From positions 186,001 through 250,000 of the forward strand of contig NZ_SHKN01000001.1 of assembly GCF_004217115.1 (NCBI RefSeq): 64,000 nucleotides of DNA. The letters are read 5' to 3'. Below the pieces are notes generated by a model. That model saw nothing but the letters and a program-made list of their open reading frames with translations, searched no databases and was not told the origin of the DNA. This document shows, piece after piece, positions 50,629 through 59,183 of the stretch. Position 1 is the stretch's first letter; every line of letters begins with the position of its first letter. The translations under genes and the position numbers were made by a program. This DNA comes from Ancylomarina subtilis (GTDB taxonomy: Bacteria > Bacteroidota > Bacteroidia > Bacteroidales > Marinifilaceae).

Positions 50629-51384
50629 TTATTTGGATGATTTTAAACGTTTTTTGAATTTCTTTTTACGTTCAATATTTTCTTTGTGTTTTTTGTCAAA
50701 TTCAATTAAAAGACGGGTAGCTTCTTCTTCATTTCTATTGTTTATTTTTGCATATTCACGAGCGATAATTTCTAGTTCATTATCTGAAGCCCAAATTTGA
50801 GCAAAATTTCTCAATCCCTTAATATAATCCATTTTCTCGAATCTCATTCGGTTTATATCTACAATACTAAAATCATATTGTTGGTTTTCAAGTCGAGTGA
50901 TGAGAATGTTGCCACGAGAATAATCGAGGTGATGGATGTTGTTTTTATGAAGCTTTTCGTAGGTAAATACGGCAAATTGTCTCAATATATTTTCTTTATC
51001 AGGAAAATCAAAGCCAATTAAATCACGAATAGTAAAATCGTAATCTTGATGTATAGAGATATAGTAGCTACGATTAAATAAGCCATTTTTAAAAATCTCG
51101 ATATTGGCAATGGGTTCAGGGGTTTCAGCTCCACAAGCTCTTATTTTCATGGCATATTCAAAAGAATGCTTTGCCTTTGATCCTCTCAGGTATGCGTAAG
51201 CAATTTTATTTATTAGATGAGGTATTTTGAAAGACTTAACATTCAGCTTTAGTCCTTTGTATTCAAACACACGAATTTCATTTCGCCCTTTGTAGATTGA
51301 CTTTCCTTCCTTGTCGAAATTTTGATGAAGATTTTCGAGAAAGGGCTTCAGTTGTGAATATTTAGGATTGACTTTAATTCGCAT
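50629..51384 (-). CDS. Lipopolysaccharide kinase (InaA/Kdo-kinase-like)
   Basis: Protein-kinase-fold enzyme of 251 residues from the lipopolysaccharide kinase InaA family (KdkA, RfaP). The catalytic loop is NNIHHLDYSRGNILI (about 152-166), with the His-x-Asp-x4-Asn-like residues, and the metal-binding motif is VDINRMRF. The N-terminal part has the Lys-bearing strand region GLKLNVKSFKIPHLINKIAYAYLRGSKAKHSFEYA (divided). It would phosphorylate a core sugar of lipopolysaccharide, such as Kdo or heptose, fitting with the neighbouring glycan genes. The C-terminal tail is very basic. Confidence 0.85.
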   Translation of the reverse strand: MRIKVNPKYSQLKPFLENLHQNFDKEGKSIYKGRNEIRVFEYKGLKLNVKSFKIPHLINKIAYAYLRGSKAKHSFEYAMKIRACGAETPEPIANIEIFKNGLFNRSYYISIHQDYDFTIRDLIGFDFPDKENILRQFAVFTYEKLHKNNIHHLDYSRGNILITRLENQQYDFSIVDINRMRFEKMDYIKGLRNFAQIWASDNELEIIAREYAKINNRNEEEATRLLIEFDKKHKENIERKKKFKKRLKSSK

Positions 51385-51409
51385 AGATTAATAGAATGAA
51401 TGGATAAAA

Positions 51410-51940
51410 TTATCCTAGTTTTTGTACAAAAGCTTTTGTTATTCTCTTTATCGACTCACCACCAATTCTGTTGTAGGGGATCAAATCAGGGGCAATAAAT
51501 TCGTAATCTGAGATATCGTCTTTTGCGTGTATATGGTTAAATGAATTTAGTTCACAAATATAAGCTAAATCCAGTGTAAATACAGATAATCCACCGAAAA
51601 CATATTCGTTTGGTGATGATATAAAGTATCTGTATTTATCAATGTCGAGATTCAGTTCTTCTTTTATTTCTCTAACTAAAGCCTGTTCAGCTGTTTCCAT
51701 GATGTCAACAAAACCTCCTGGCAAATCGAGCATGCCTTTGTGAGGATTAATGGCACGTTTAGTAAAAAGAATTTCCCCCTTATTGTTGATAATTAAAGCA
51801 GCGACCGCAGCAGCTGAGTTAATGTATAAATGAAATTGGCATTTCTTGCATAAGAAGGATTGATCTTCTCTAAAAGAAAATTCACTACTGCCACACTTAG
51901 GGCAATAGTGAATGGTGTTTTTGGGTCGTGTCGACATCAT
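51410..51940 (-). CDS. Nudix hydrolase with N-terminal zinc ribbon
   Basis: Pyrophosphohydrolase of 176 residues. An N-terminal zinc ribbon uses Cys13-x2-Cys16 and Cys31-x2-Cys34, like NudC (NAD diphosphatase). The Nudix box is GGFVDIMETAEQALVREIKEEL, here split as GGFVDIMETAEQ and ALVREIKEEL, with all metal-binding Glu residues present. The full NudC SQPWPFPxS specificity motif is not seen, so the substrate may be another nucleoside diphosphate derivative. It lies 25 bp upstream of the kinase-like gene on the same strand and may be part of the glycan operon. Confidence 0.88.
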   Translation of the reverse strand: MMSTRPKNTIHYCPKCGSSEFSFREDQSFLCKKCQFHLYINSAAAVAALIINNKGEILFTKRAINPHKGMLDLPGGFVDIMETAEQALVREIKEELNLDIDKYRYFISSPNEYVFGGLSVFTLDLAYICELNSFNHIHAKDDISDYEFIAPDLIPYNRIGGESIKRITKAFVQKLG

Positions 51941-51999
51941 GCCGTTTATTATTGATTTATATTTGTGTCTGAATCAAAAATGCAGATGAATGGAACTTA

Positions 52000-52470
52000 T
52001 TAAAGTTCAATAACCATCTTTAGAATTTTCTCTAATTCTTCTGCATCAACTTCATTGAATGAGTTGAATTCACGAGAGTCAACATCAAATACGCCAATGA
52101 TATTGCCGGATTTGTCTTTTAAGGGAAGGACAATTTCAGAATTTGTTGCTGAATCGCAGGCAATATGGCCAGGAAAGTCGTGTACGTCGGGGACAACAAT
52201 TGTCTCCTTTTGATTGATTGCAGCCCAACAAACACCTTTGTCCTTGGCTAACTTTTGACAAGCTACAGGACCTTGGTACGAATGAACCAATAGTTCTCCA
52301 TCAACAAGAAGGTAGATGCCTGTCCACGAATAATATTTGATTTTATGATGCAGAATGGCTTCTACGGTTGCCAGTCTTGACATCATATTTTCAGTCGATT
52401 TGAATAAGCCCCTTAATTGCTCGTTTAATCTTTGATAGCGTGCTCTTTTGCTTTTATTTATTTTGTCCAT
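52000..52470 (-). CDS. msrC: Free methionine-(R)-sulfoxide reductase (GAF type)
   Basis: Reduces free methionine-R-sulfoxide, an antioxidant and methionine-salvage reaction. Started at 52470 (MDKINKSKRARYQ) the protein has 156 residues and a single GAF domain. The three redox cysteines, Cys71, Cys81 and Cys105, have the same spacing (10 and 24) as Cys84, Cys94 and Cys118 in E. coli fRMsr, within GPVACQKL, KGVCWAA and FPGHIACDSATNSEIVLPL. An upstream Met at 52524 adds an atypical tail. It lies 62 bp after the COG3014-like lipoprotein gene on the same strand. Confidence 0.92.
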   Translation of the reverse strand: MDKINKSKRARYQRLNEQLRGLFKSTENMMSRLATVEAILHHKIKYYSWTGIYLLVDGELLVHSYQGPVACQKLAKDKGVCWAAINQKETIVVPDVHDFPGHIACDSATNSEIVLPLKDKSGNIIGVFDVDSREFNSFNEVDAEELEKILKMVIEL

Positions 52471-52532
52471 ATGACTTTTTTTAATTGAATATGCGAATCT
52501 AAACAATGATCCCATTAAACACAACTCGAAAG

Positions 52533-53942
52533 TTATCGAGTTTCTAAATTTTGGAAGGTGAAAAATTGAGTTTCACCCGCTTTTACCGTGAAATTTAATT
52601 CCTGGCTGGTGTGCCCATTGATCCCACTGTTAAGATTTAATTTCAGTTTGTACTTACCTGGTTTTAATTTGATTCGGGTGTAATAGATGCTGTGAGGAAG
52701 TGTCTGCCAGTTTCGGGTGTCAGCTTTCTCTGTTAGGGCGTTAGCAATACTGAGTAGGGTTCCCATTGTTTTGTCCTGGCTACGTGTGTATTCCTCAAGT
52801 GCCTTTTTGGTTGCTAGTCTTATAATTGAATTCGCCAATTCTCTTACCATGCGATCTTTGAGGCATTTGAAGGCAATCGCATTGATGTCTTCTGCTTTTT
52901 CCAGGTTAAAATGAGTTAGACTGTCGAGTTCGATAGATGCTTGATTGAATAAAGGCATACGTTCTCTGTATTTGGGGAACGCAATTCTGATGAAATCGAG
53001 ATTGTTTAATGCGGAGCGCTCATTGCTATTGAAATTGCTCGTGTTGAAAGGGAAGCTGACTCCTTCTTCACTGTTGGCAAGTGTAAGTATACCGCCAGCG
53101 CCTCTATTGGCCGCAAAATTGATACTCCACTCATCCTTAACAGGGCCTAATCCGTTCATCCAAATAAAGATTATTTCACCTTCAATTTTTCTATCAGAAC
53201 TATCAATCATGCCAAACTCCTTGCTGTAGAAATTATATTCTTGATCGAAACCGATTCGTTTTGCTGTTCTTAAAATGTCTTTTTTTAATTGTTCTGGAGG
53301 AGTGGTTCCAAAGTTTTCAGTATAGTTTTCTTTGTATATATTGTAGGCATTTCGATAGGCAATAAAGGCATTGTTGTAGTCTTTTGATGCCTCATAAATC
53401 ATTCCCATGAGGTTATGAGCAAAGGCATCATCGCTGTATCTGTTTTTATGGTTTTTTGGGTATTTGTCGTTAAGGGTATAAAGCTTTTCATTGACACGGC
53501 GACATTCAATAAGCGCTTCTTCTTTTTTTCCCTGCTCAAGATACCCAATGGCTTTATAATAGTTAATCAGAACATTTTCAAAGTCCTCAGGTATATAGGG
53601 TTTCACACTGGGATTGGTGAGGTATGCCAAAGCTTCTGAACCCAGATTTTTTCTCTGATCTTCAATAAACAAATCAGCTTCGTTGAAGAACTTATTTGCC
53701 AATACGTAGTCTTGCTGCATCCAGGCTAAAGTTCCTTTGTTTACAAGGTACAGGACCCGGTTTCGATTGGCTTGTAATTTTTTGTTCGCATCCAAATGCT
53801 TATTCGCGCTTTGCATATCACCACTTGCAAAACTTTTATTGAAGGCTTCGTTTTGTTGATAATATGTCGCACAAGCAGACAATAGAAGTGGAGCTAGTAC
53901 AATGAGAAAAAATCGAAATAGTTTTTGTTTTGGGAGCATCAT
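52533..53942 (-). CDS. COG3014-like lipoprotein with TPR-type repeats
   Basis: Cell-envelope lipoprotein of 469 residues: signal peptide with lipidation Cys24 in LLLSACATYYQ. The helical repeat region (about 30-210: RNRVLYLVNKGTLAWMQQDYVLANKFFNEADLF; DDAFAHNLMGMIYEASKDYNNAFIAYRNAYNIY, each a TPR-like pair) is followed by a beta-rich C-terminal half. It matches the COG3014 group often found next to LpoB-like and YcfL-like lipoproteins. The LpoB-like gene at 54098 lies just upstream, so a joint role in control of peptidoglycan synthesis is possible but unproven. Confidence 0.78.
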   Translation of the reverse strand: MMLPKQKLFRFFLIVLAPLLLSACATYYQQNEAFNKSFASGDMQSANKHLDANKKLQANRNRVLYLVNKGTLAWMQQDYVLANKFFNEADLFIEDQRKNLGSEALAYLTNPSVKPYIPEDFENVLINYYKAIGYLEQGKKEEALIECRRVNEKLYTLNDKYPKNHKNRYSDDAFAHNLMGMIYEASKDYNNAFIAYRNAYNIYKENYTENFGTTPPEQLKKDILRTAKRIGFDQEYNFYSKEFGMIDSSDRKIEGEIIFIWMNGLGPVKDEWSINFAANRGAGGILTLANSEEGVSFPFNTSNFNSNERSALNNLDFIRIAFPKYRERMPLFNQASIELDSLTHFNLEKAEDINAIAFKCLKDRMVRELANSIIRLATKKALEEYTRSQDKTMGTLLSIANALTEKADTRNWQTLPHSIYYTRIKLKPGKYKLKLNLNSGINGHTSQELNFTVKAGETQFFTFQNLETR

Positions 53943-54000
53943 ACTAAGAGGATGGTTGAATGTTTGACTTAGGAATTACAGTCAAGAAGTTAAATACTTA

Positions 54001-54017
54001 CAGGACAAATTGTCCTG
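54001..54017. repeat. Short perfect inverted repeat
   Basis: CAGGACA and TGTCCTG separated by AAT, in the 155-bp gap between the two lipoprotein genes. It may be an operator or a small hairpin. There is no T-run, so it is not a terminator. Confidence 0.45.
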
Positions 54018-54097
54018 CAAGCATTCCTATTTAGTTTTCAGTTGACCCGTTTAATTTGTAGAATAAATTCAAAATCAACTGATGTTTAAACCTCAAT

Positions 54098-54682
54098 TTA
54101 TCGGTTTACATATTTCTTGATTTTTTTATCGCCCATCCAAACAAGCTCGCTAGTCTCAATGTTTGTTAATTCCAGGTTCAACTGGTAATAACGTACTTTT
54201 TCTCTCTTGTGACTATCGATAATCGAATTGATATCACCTTGAAGAATAAAGTCAGCACCCAGTTCTTGTCCCCATTTTTTTATGGTTTCTTTTGAGGCGA
54301 AATCTTGTTGATCAGCTCTTTCCTGACGGAGATCTTCACGTTTAGAACCTGCTTGAACCAATCGCACTCTGCCATCGTTTAGAATCGATTTCTCAATATC
54401 TTTGATATAGGTATCTGCTTCAATGTGTTCTGAACTTTTATTATAGATCAATCCTACAATTACAACGGGCTTTCGGTTGAATTCCTTCTCGAAATCCGCA
54501 ATCCAATTCTGACTCAAAACCTGTTGGGTAAGAGCCTGTGCAGCCAGCTGAGAATCGGTATCATTCCAACGGCCACTTAAGTCAATTTGTTGATCAGGTG
54601 AAACTCTTGAAATTTGACGTGAACAAGATGAACTGGCAACTAAGACCAATGCAAAAACTAATAAACGAAATGAATGATTCAT
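54098..54682 (-). CDS. LpoB-like penicillin-binding protein activator lipoprotein
   Basis: Outer-membrane lipoprotein of 194 residues resembling LpoB, which activates the peptidoglycan synthase PBP1B. The signal peptide ends at Cys20 (VASSSCSRQ). The mature domain has ISRVSPDQQIDLSGRWNDTDS, KPVVIVGLIYNKSSEHIEADTYIKDIEKSIL (divided by N-K-S-S) and GADFILQGDINSI, the LpoB/CsgG-like fold pattern, ending LTNIETSELVWMGDKKIKKY. In Bacteroidota the partner synthase is not established, so 'activator' is by family only. Confidence 0.88.
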   Translation of the reverse strand: MNHSFRLLVFALVLVASSSCSRQISRVSPDQQIDLSGRWNDTDSQLAAQALTQQVLSQNWIADFEKEFNRKPVVIVGLIYNKSSEHIEADTYIKDIEKSILNDGRVRLVQAGSKREDLRQERADQQDFASKETIKKWGQELGADFILQGDINSIIDSHKREKVRYYQLNLELTNIETSELVWMGDKKIKKYVNR

Positions 54683-54799
54683 AATGTGTGTTTTAATTTT
54701 CTCTAATAGATTGTTATTTTCAATATACTCATATTTAATGAGGACTCGGTAAATTACAGGATGTAATCTTTATGATGACAATCAATTTGTGTGCCACAC

Positions 54800-55684
54800 T
54801 TACTTGACCTGACGAACTAATTTTTCAAGTTTTGCGTAATGTTTATCACTCACTGCAGTCATCGGTAATCTAAAGTTGTTTTCAATCAGTTTGTTAATGT
54901 TTAATATGGCTTTGATGCCTGCCGGATTTCCCTCTGCAAATAAGTTTTGAATAATTTCGAAAAGCTTAAAGTGTAACGTTTTAGCATTTTCAATTTCACA
55001 ATTTAGGGCAGCATTCACCATATCACTAAATTCTTTTGGGAATGCATTTGCAACAACAGATATAACCCCTTCAGCTCCCAAACAAATCATGGGGAAAGTT
55101 AGAGCATCGTCTCCGGAAATAACAGCGAAGTCACTGGGCTTATTATTGATGATTGCCATAATTTGCTCCATATTACCGGAAGCTTCTTTTATAGCGACGA
55201 TATTTTTAAAATCATTCGCCAAACGAAGCGTTGTTTCTGCTGAGATATTAATGGATGTTCGACCAGGAACATTGTATAAGATCACTGGAACAGGACTTGC
55301 TTCTGCAATCATTTTATAGTGCTGGTAAAGGCCTTCCTGACTGGGTTTGTTATAATAAGGCGCAACAGATAGGATACCTGCGATCTCTTTATAGGCATGA
55401 AAGTTTTTAATGTTTTCGACAACTTCAAGGGTGTTGTTGCCACCAATACCAATAACAAGAGGGACTCTTTTGTTGTTGATTTTAATAATGTGATCAATTA
55501 CAGCCTTTTTCTCATCTTTATTAAGAGTTGCGGCCTCACCAGTTGTTCCCATAACAACAAGGTAGTTTATTCCATTGTCAATTTGGAAATCGACTAAGTT
55601 TGTAAGAGAGTTAAAATCGATATTTCCGTTTGTGGAGAAAGGAGTGATGATGGCAACTCCTGTTCCTGTAAATTGATGTGACAT
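54800..55684 (-). CDS. dapA: 4-hydroxy-tetrahydrodipicolinate synthase
   Basis: Condenses pyruvate with aspartate semialdehyde, the first step of the lysine and diaminopimelate branch. The TIM-barrel protein has 294 residues: GTGVAIITPF at the start, VVMGTTGEAATL (substrate Thr pair), Tyr137 in VILYNVPGRTS, and Lys166 in VAIKEASGN, which forms the Schiff base with pyruvate. The gene follows the DUF6913 gene by six bases, an arrangement frequent in Bacteroidota. Confidence 0.97.
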   Translation of the reverse strand: MSHQFTGTGVAIITPFSTNGNIDFNSLTNLVDFQIDNGINYLVVMGTTGEAATLNKDEKKAVIDHIIKINNKRVPLVIGIGGNNTLEVVENIKNFHAYKEIAGILSVAPYYNKPSQEGLYQHYKMIAEASPVPVILYNVPGRTSINISAETTLRLANDFKNIVAIKEASGNMEQIMAIINNKPSDFAVISGDDALTFPMICLGAEGVISVVANAFPKEFSDMVNAALNCEIENAKTLHFKLFEIIQNLFAEGNPAGIKAILNINKLIENNFRLPMTAVSDKHYAKLEKLVRQVK

Positions 55685-55690
55685 ATTATT

Positions 55691-56236
55691 TTAGTTTTTC
55701 TTAATTTCTGAAAGGTAATTGATACTGTCTTGAATTAGGTTTTGTATGCTTGATTGCTCTTTGAGTTCAATCATAAAGTCCAAATGTTCTTTATTATTTG
55801 CATTTGCCCCAACCTTAAATGCGGATTTCGATAGTGATACGATGTATTGAACAGGCAACTCTTCTGATTGGGTCAGAACAAATAAAATATCGAATTTTTG
55901 TTTAAAGAATTCAGATATTTCATGCGTTTGAGGAATGCCTTTCCAATTGCTATCCTGATCGGAGAAATAAATGAAGTCTAAGGTGTTTAGTGGTCTTTGA
56001 GGTATGTCCTCACCTGTATACCAACCTGCAGCATTTACTTTATACCCCTGGCTTTTTAAATCTTTATAAAAATCACTGACAATTTTATTATTCCCTTTTT
56101 GATTTGTATCGAAAAGAATACCAATATGGCGTGCACTGTTCATGTTGTGAAATTCTACACGTCTTTGTTGTTTTTTTAACTGATTGTTTAGAATTTTTCG
56201 GGCAATATTTTCAGCTGTTTTTTTGAAAATGCTCAT
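55691..56236 (-). CDS. DUF6913 family protein
   Basis: Conserved protein of 181 residues of unknown function, recurrently found immediately upstream of dapA in Bacteroidota. The N terminus is basic and helical (ARKILNNQLKKQQRRV). The middle has HIGILFDTNQKGNNKIVSDFYKDLKSQGY and FIYFSDQDSNWKGIP, an alpha/beta pattern, and the C terminus has FDILFVLTQSEELPVQYIVSLSKSAFKVG. No catalytic motif is obvious. The six-base gap to dapA suggests co-translation. Confidence 0.75.
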   Translation of the reverse strand: MSIFKKTAENIARKILNNQLKKQQRRVEFHNMNSARHIGILFDTNQKGNNKIVSDFYKDLKSQGYKVNAAGWYTGEDIPQRPLNTLDFIYFSDQDSNWKGIPQTHEISEFFKQKFDILFVLTQSEELPVQYIVSLSKSAFKVGANANNKEHLDFMIELKEQSSIQNLIQDSINYLSEIKKN

Positions 56237-56353
56237 ATCTAGTTAAGTAATCTTTATTAAAATAAATATAATCTGTTAGATTTTAAACTTAAAAGAAAGT
56301 CTATTTGTATGAAAATCAGGCACAATATAATGATTTTTTCGGGCTTGAAGGAG

Positions 56354-56386
56354 CAAAAAAAAGCCTTTGTTAAAGGCTTTTTTTAG
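56354..56386 (-). terminator. Terminator of the DUF2461-pdxH group
   Basis: AAAGCCTTT and AAAGGCTTT pair around GTT. On the minus strand a T8 tract follows. It lies directly behind the pdxH stop codon. Confidence 0.92.
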
Positions 56387-56398
56387 TTCAATTGTAAA

Positions 56399-57037
56399 TC
56401 AGGGAGCTAAGCGATGAAATTTCCATTTTTTGTCTTCCAGGAAATATTCAATCCTATCGTTTAAGCGGCTTTCGCGTCCTTGCCAAAATTCAAATTTTTC
56501 AGGAATAAGTTGATAGCCTCCCCAAAAAGCCGGACGCTGAAAATCATCTCCAAATTTTGTTTTGAAATCTTCTATGGCTGTTTCTAACTCAGCTCGGTTT
56601 TTTAATATGCTTGACTGGGGAGAAACAGCTGCAGCCCGACGACTTCCTACAGGGCGTTCCATAAAATACCGGTCGGAATGTTCGGGCGATAATTGTTGAA
56701 TATGACCTTCTATTCGAATCTGTTTTTCTAATTGTGGCCAAAAAAACACCATTGCGGCATTCGGATTTTGTTTTAACTCTTTCCCTTTTCTGCTATCGTA
56801 GTTTGTGAAAAAACAGTAGCCTTCTTCTGAATAATCCTTAAGTAAAAGGATTCTAGCGCTTGGTTTCCCTTCTGAGTTAACAGTAGCCAGAGTCATAGCA
56901 TTGGCATCGGGGAGGTTGGCATTAAGAGCCATTTTAAACCAGGCGTCAAATTGGTCAAAGGGATTGGGTTTTACATCCTCTTCGTTGAGTTGGTTCAGGG
57001 AATACTCATGTCTTTTTTTCTGAATATCTTCTTGCAT
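56399..57037 (-). CDS. pdxH: Pyridoxamine 5'-phosphate oxidase
   Basis: FMN enzyme that makes pyridoxal 5'-phosphate from pyridoxine or pyridoxamine phosphate. The 212-residue length is standard. Motifs: NAMTLATVNSEGKPSARILLLKDYSEEGYCFFTNYDSRKGKEL (in family order), PNAAMVFFWPQLEKQIRIEGHI, and the C-terminal FWQGRESRLNDRIEY, which is the PNPOx signature. It lies 12 bp downstream of the 57050 gene on the same strand. PLP would serve the CysK enzyme elsewhere in the window. Confidence 0.97.
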   Translation of the reverse strand: MQEDIQKKRHEYSLNQLNEEDVKPNPFDQFDAWFKMALNANLPDANAMTLATVNSEGKPSARILLLKDYSEEGYCFFTNYDSRKGKELKQNPNAAMVFFWPQLEKQIRIEGHIQQLSPEHSDRYFMERPVGSRRAAAVSPQSSILKNRAELETAIEDFKTKFGDDFQRPAFWGGYQLIPEKFEFWQGRESRLNDRIEYFLEDKKWKFHRLAP

Positions 57038-57049
57038 GGATTGGTGTTT

Positions 57050-57445
57050 CTAGGGCTGCATAAGTATATTGGGCTCGATGCTCAAACCCGTGTAGTTGAT
57101 GTAGTATTGACCATCCTTTTCGGGGAAAGCCATTTCAGCTTCATTCTTAGTATTGGCATTGGCTACACCAACATGAGCAAACAGGATTTTAGCTTGATGC
57201 GTGTCAGCATGTTTAATGATCTCCTCGGCTGCCATTGGGCTTAGTGAGCCCAAATCAGGATAGGTACTTGTTTTCACAACGATAAAATACATATTATCAT
57301 CTTTTCGGGCGATAATTTGTGGATTCTTTTCAAATTCGATGTTTACAGAAAGGACTTCGAATTCATCTTTAATATGTTTATACACCCATTTGATGCCTAA
57401 CTCGTGCAGTTCTTCTCCACTAAGTCTTTTCCCTTTTTGGCTCAT
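57050..57445 (-). CDS. Conserved hypothetical protein, possibly restriction-endonuclease-like fold
   Basis: Protein of 131 residues found beside pdxH. The N-terminal part reads LHELGIKWVYKHIKDEFEVLSVNIEFEKNPQIIARKDDNMYFIVVKT, with a hydrophobic-strand pattern and Asp followed by a [V]-V-K ending that recalls the PD-(D/E)XK fold of YraN-like proteins. The acidic residue expected before the Lys is Val here, so it would not be a functional nuclease. Some databases label relatives as a Na-translocating NADH-quinone reductase subunit F, which the sequence does not support. Function unknown. Confidence 0.6.
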   Translation of the reverse strand: MSQKGKRLSGEELHELGIKWVYKHIKDEFEVLSVNIEFEKNPQIIARKDDNMYFIVVKTSTYPDLGSLSPMAAEEIIKHADTHQAKILFAHVGVANANTKNEAEMAFPEKDGQYYINYTGLSIEPNILMQP

Positions 57446-57516
57446 AATTAAATTTTGATTTTATTCTGCGAATATCTCTTTTATCGATACTAATTCCAAA
57501 TAGCTGGGGAATAAAA

Positions 57517-58179
57517 CTACAAATCTTTCACGATATCATTCAAAAATCGGTTGAGAGGATACAGGGCTTCAAAAGCGTCTTGTATGGCAAGTGGAAATTT
57601 ATCGGAGTTTACAACTTCATCAGATATCGATTTACTGACAGCATAATGTTTGTAATTCAAAAGGTCAATGTGTGCGAAATCTTTGGGATAACCACGAGGA
57701 GCAGTTTTTAGTTTTTCGCCATACAGTTCAGGGTAGTGGCTTACGAACTTCGGATTTTCAACAATGGCTTTAAATTCCTGAGGATGATGATAAATTTCTT
57801 CGCGAATGGCTTTTAATGTTTTTGATTCGGGCATATAGCAGCCTCCTCCCAAAAAACATTGTTCGGGTTCTATATGGATATAATAACCTCCGTATCTTGA
57901 TTTGCGTCCACTTGGGGCTATAAATGCACCAAAGTTGGTTTTGTAAGGTCGTTTATCATTTGAGAACCGAACATCGCGAAAGATTCTGAAAATACAGTCT
58001 TTTGCATTGAGTCCTGCCACAGAGGGGTCTATGCTTTTAATTTGCTGAATACTAAGCTCAGTGAAAAGTTCAAAATCTTTTTTTGCCTGATTATATTGTG
58101 CTTTATTGGCATGAAACCAATCACGATTATTATTTTCTCTTAAATCAAGAAGGTATTGATAAATGGAATTGGGAAGCAT
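57517..58179 (-). CDS. DUF2461 domain protein
   Basis: Conserved protein of 220 residues matching DUF2461 (TIGR02453) over its length: FLLDLRENNNRDWFHANKAQYNQAKKDFE-type start (LLDLRENNNRDWFHANKAQY), CIFRIFRDVRFSNDKRPYKTNFGAFI, YYIHIEPEQCFLGGGCYMPESKTLKAIREEI, and DEVVNSDKFPLAIQDAFEALYPLNRFL. The family is widespread in bacteria and fungi without a known reaction. It is the first of three same-strand genes ending in pdxH. Confidence 0.88.
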   Translation of the reverse strand: MLPNSIYQYLLDLRENNNRDWFHANKAQYNQAKKDFELFTELSIQQIKSIDPSVAGLNAKDCIFRIFRDVRFSNDKRPYKTNFGAFIAPSGRKSRYGGYYIHIEPEQCFLGGGCYMPESKTLKAIREEIYHHPQEFKAIVENPKFVSHYPELYGEKLKTAPRGYPKDFAHIDLLNYKHYAVSKSISDEVVNSDKFPLAIQDAFEALYPLNRFLNDIVKDL

Positions 58180-58334
58180 GGGCAGTTTTATCTTTTAAAG
58201 ATTATTTTTAATTGAGTTTCAAAATACGATTATTGCTGAAGATAATCAAAGATTGCTCAGGAATATTGGATGAGAAGGAGAACAGAGATTGCATTATTTT
58301 TTGATAAGGAATTTAGGAAACCCGTTTCCTTTGT

Positions 58335-58342
58335 TAATTTTG
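58335..58342 (+). promoter_or_regulatory. -7 promoter element of mtnN-luxS
   Basis: TAATTTTG matches TAnnTTTG; TTTA lies 19 bases upstream (58312-58315). It predicts a leader of about 70 bases to the mtnN ATG at 58421. Confidence 0.45.
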
Positions 58343-58420
58343 CAAGACTTTAATGATTTTGAATCAGTAAGTGGCTGAGTTGAGATGATTTTATACAGAC
58401 GAATAAAACAAACAAAAAAT

Positions 58421-59122
58421 ATGATTATAGGTATTATAGGGGCCATGGAAATTGAGGTGACCAGGCTACGCGATGAATTGAATAACAGAGAAGAAATTAG
58501 CAAAGCGGGTTTTACTTTTTATAAAGGTCAGATTCATGGCGTTGACATTGTTCTGCTGCAATCCGGAATTGGGAAGGTGAATGCCGGAATCGGGGCTGCG
58601 GTTTTGATTGATAATTTCGCACCTGATTTTATAATCAATACGGGTTGTGCTGGTGGCTTTATTTCTGATTTGAAAGTGGGGGATATCGTTATTTCCAAAG
58701 AAGCGATTCATCACGATTTTGATTGTACAGTTTTTGGTTACAAACACGGACAGGTTCCGGGCATGCCTCCAAGTTTTATTGCCGATAGTCAGTTGATTGA
58801 ACTGGCCGACAAATCGATTCATAAATTAACCGACTTGACAACGAAGTGTGGTACCATTGTAACGGGGGATCAGTTTATGAATAACCCTGATGCAACAAAA
58901 AGAATCAAAGAGCTTATTCCGGAAGCTGATGCTGTTGAAATGGAGGGGGCTGCAATTGCTCAGGCGTGTTATCGTTTTAGTGTTCCATTTGTTGTTATCC
59001 GTTCTATTTCGGATATTGCAGGTCAGGAGAATGCTGTTCAGTACGAAGAATTTGTTGAAACAGCTGCAGTAAATTCCGGTAATATGGTTATGGAAATGAT
59101 CCAGGAGTTGGGGCAGGCCTAA
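58421..59122 (+). CDS. mtnN: 5'-methylthioadenosine/S-adenosylhomocysteine nucleosidase
   Basis: Splits adenine from methylthioadenosine and S-adenosylhomocysteine, in recycling of methyl donors. Started at 58421 (MIIGIIGAMEIEV) the protein has 233 residues. Motifs: GIIGAMEIEV with the acid Glu, LLQSGIGKVNAGIGAA, FIINTGCAGGF, IVTGDQFMNN, VEMEGAAIAQ (substrate Glu) and RSISDIAG (catalytic Asp). A 12-residue upstream extension is rejected since it lacks homology. The product S-ribosylhomocysteine is used by LuxS, encoded 61 bp further on. Confidence 0.95.
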   Translation: MIIGIIGAMEIEVTRLRDELNNREEISKAGFTFYKGQIHGVDIVLLQSGIGKVNAGIGAAVLIDNFAPDFIINTGCAGGFISDLKVGDIVISKEAIHHDFDCTVFGYKHGQVPGMPPSFIADSQLIELADKSIHKLTDLTTKCGTIVTGDQFMNNPDATKRIKELIPEADAVEMEGAAIAQACYRFSVPFVVIRSISDIAGQENAVQYEEFVETAAVNSGNMVMEMIQELGQA

Positions 59123-59183
59123 GCAGATTAAAAGTTATTGGGATTCATTACGATATGTTGATGCTACTTAAAAATTGAATAAA

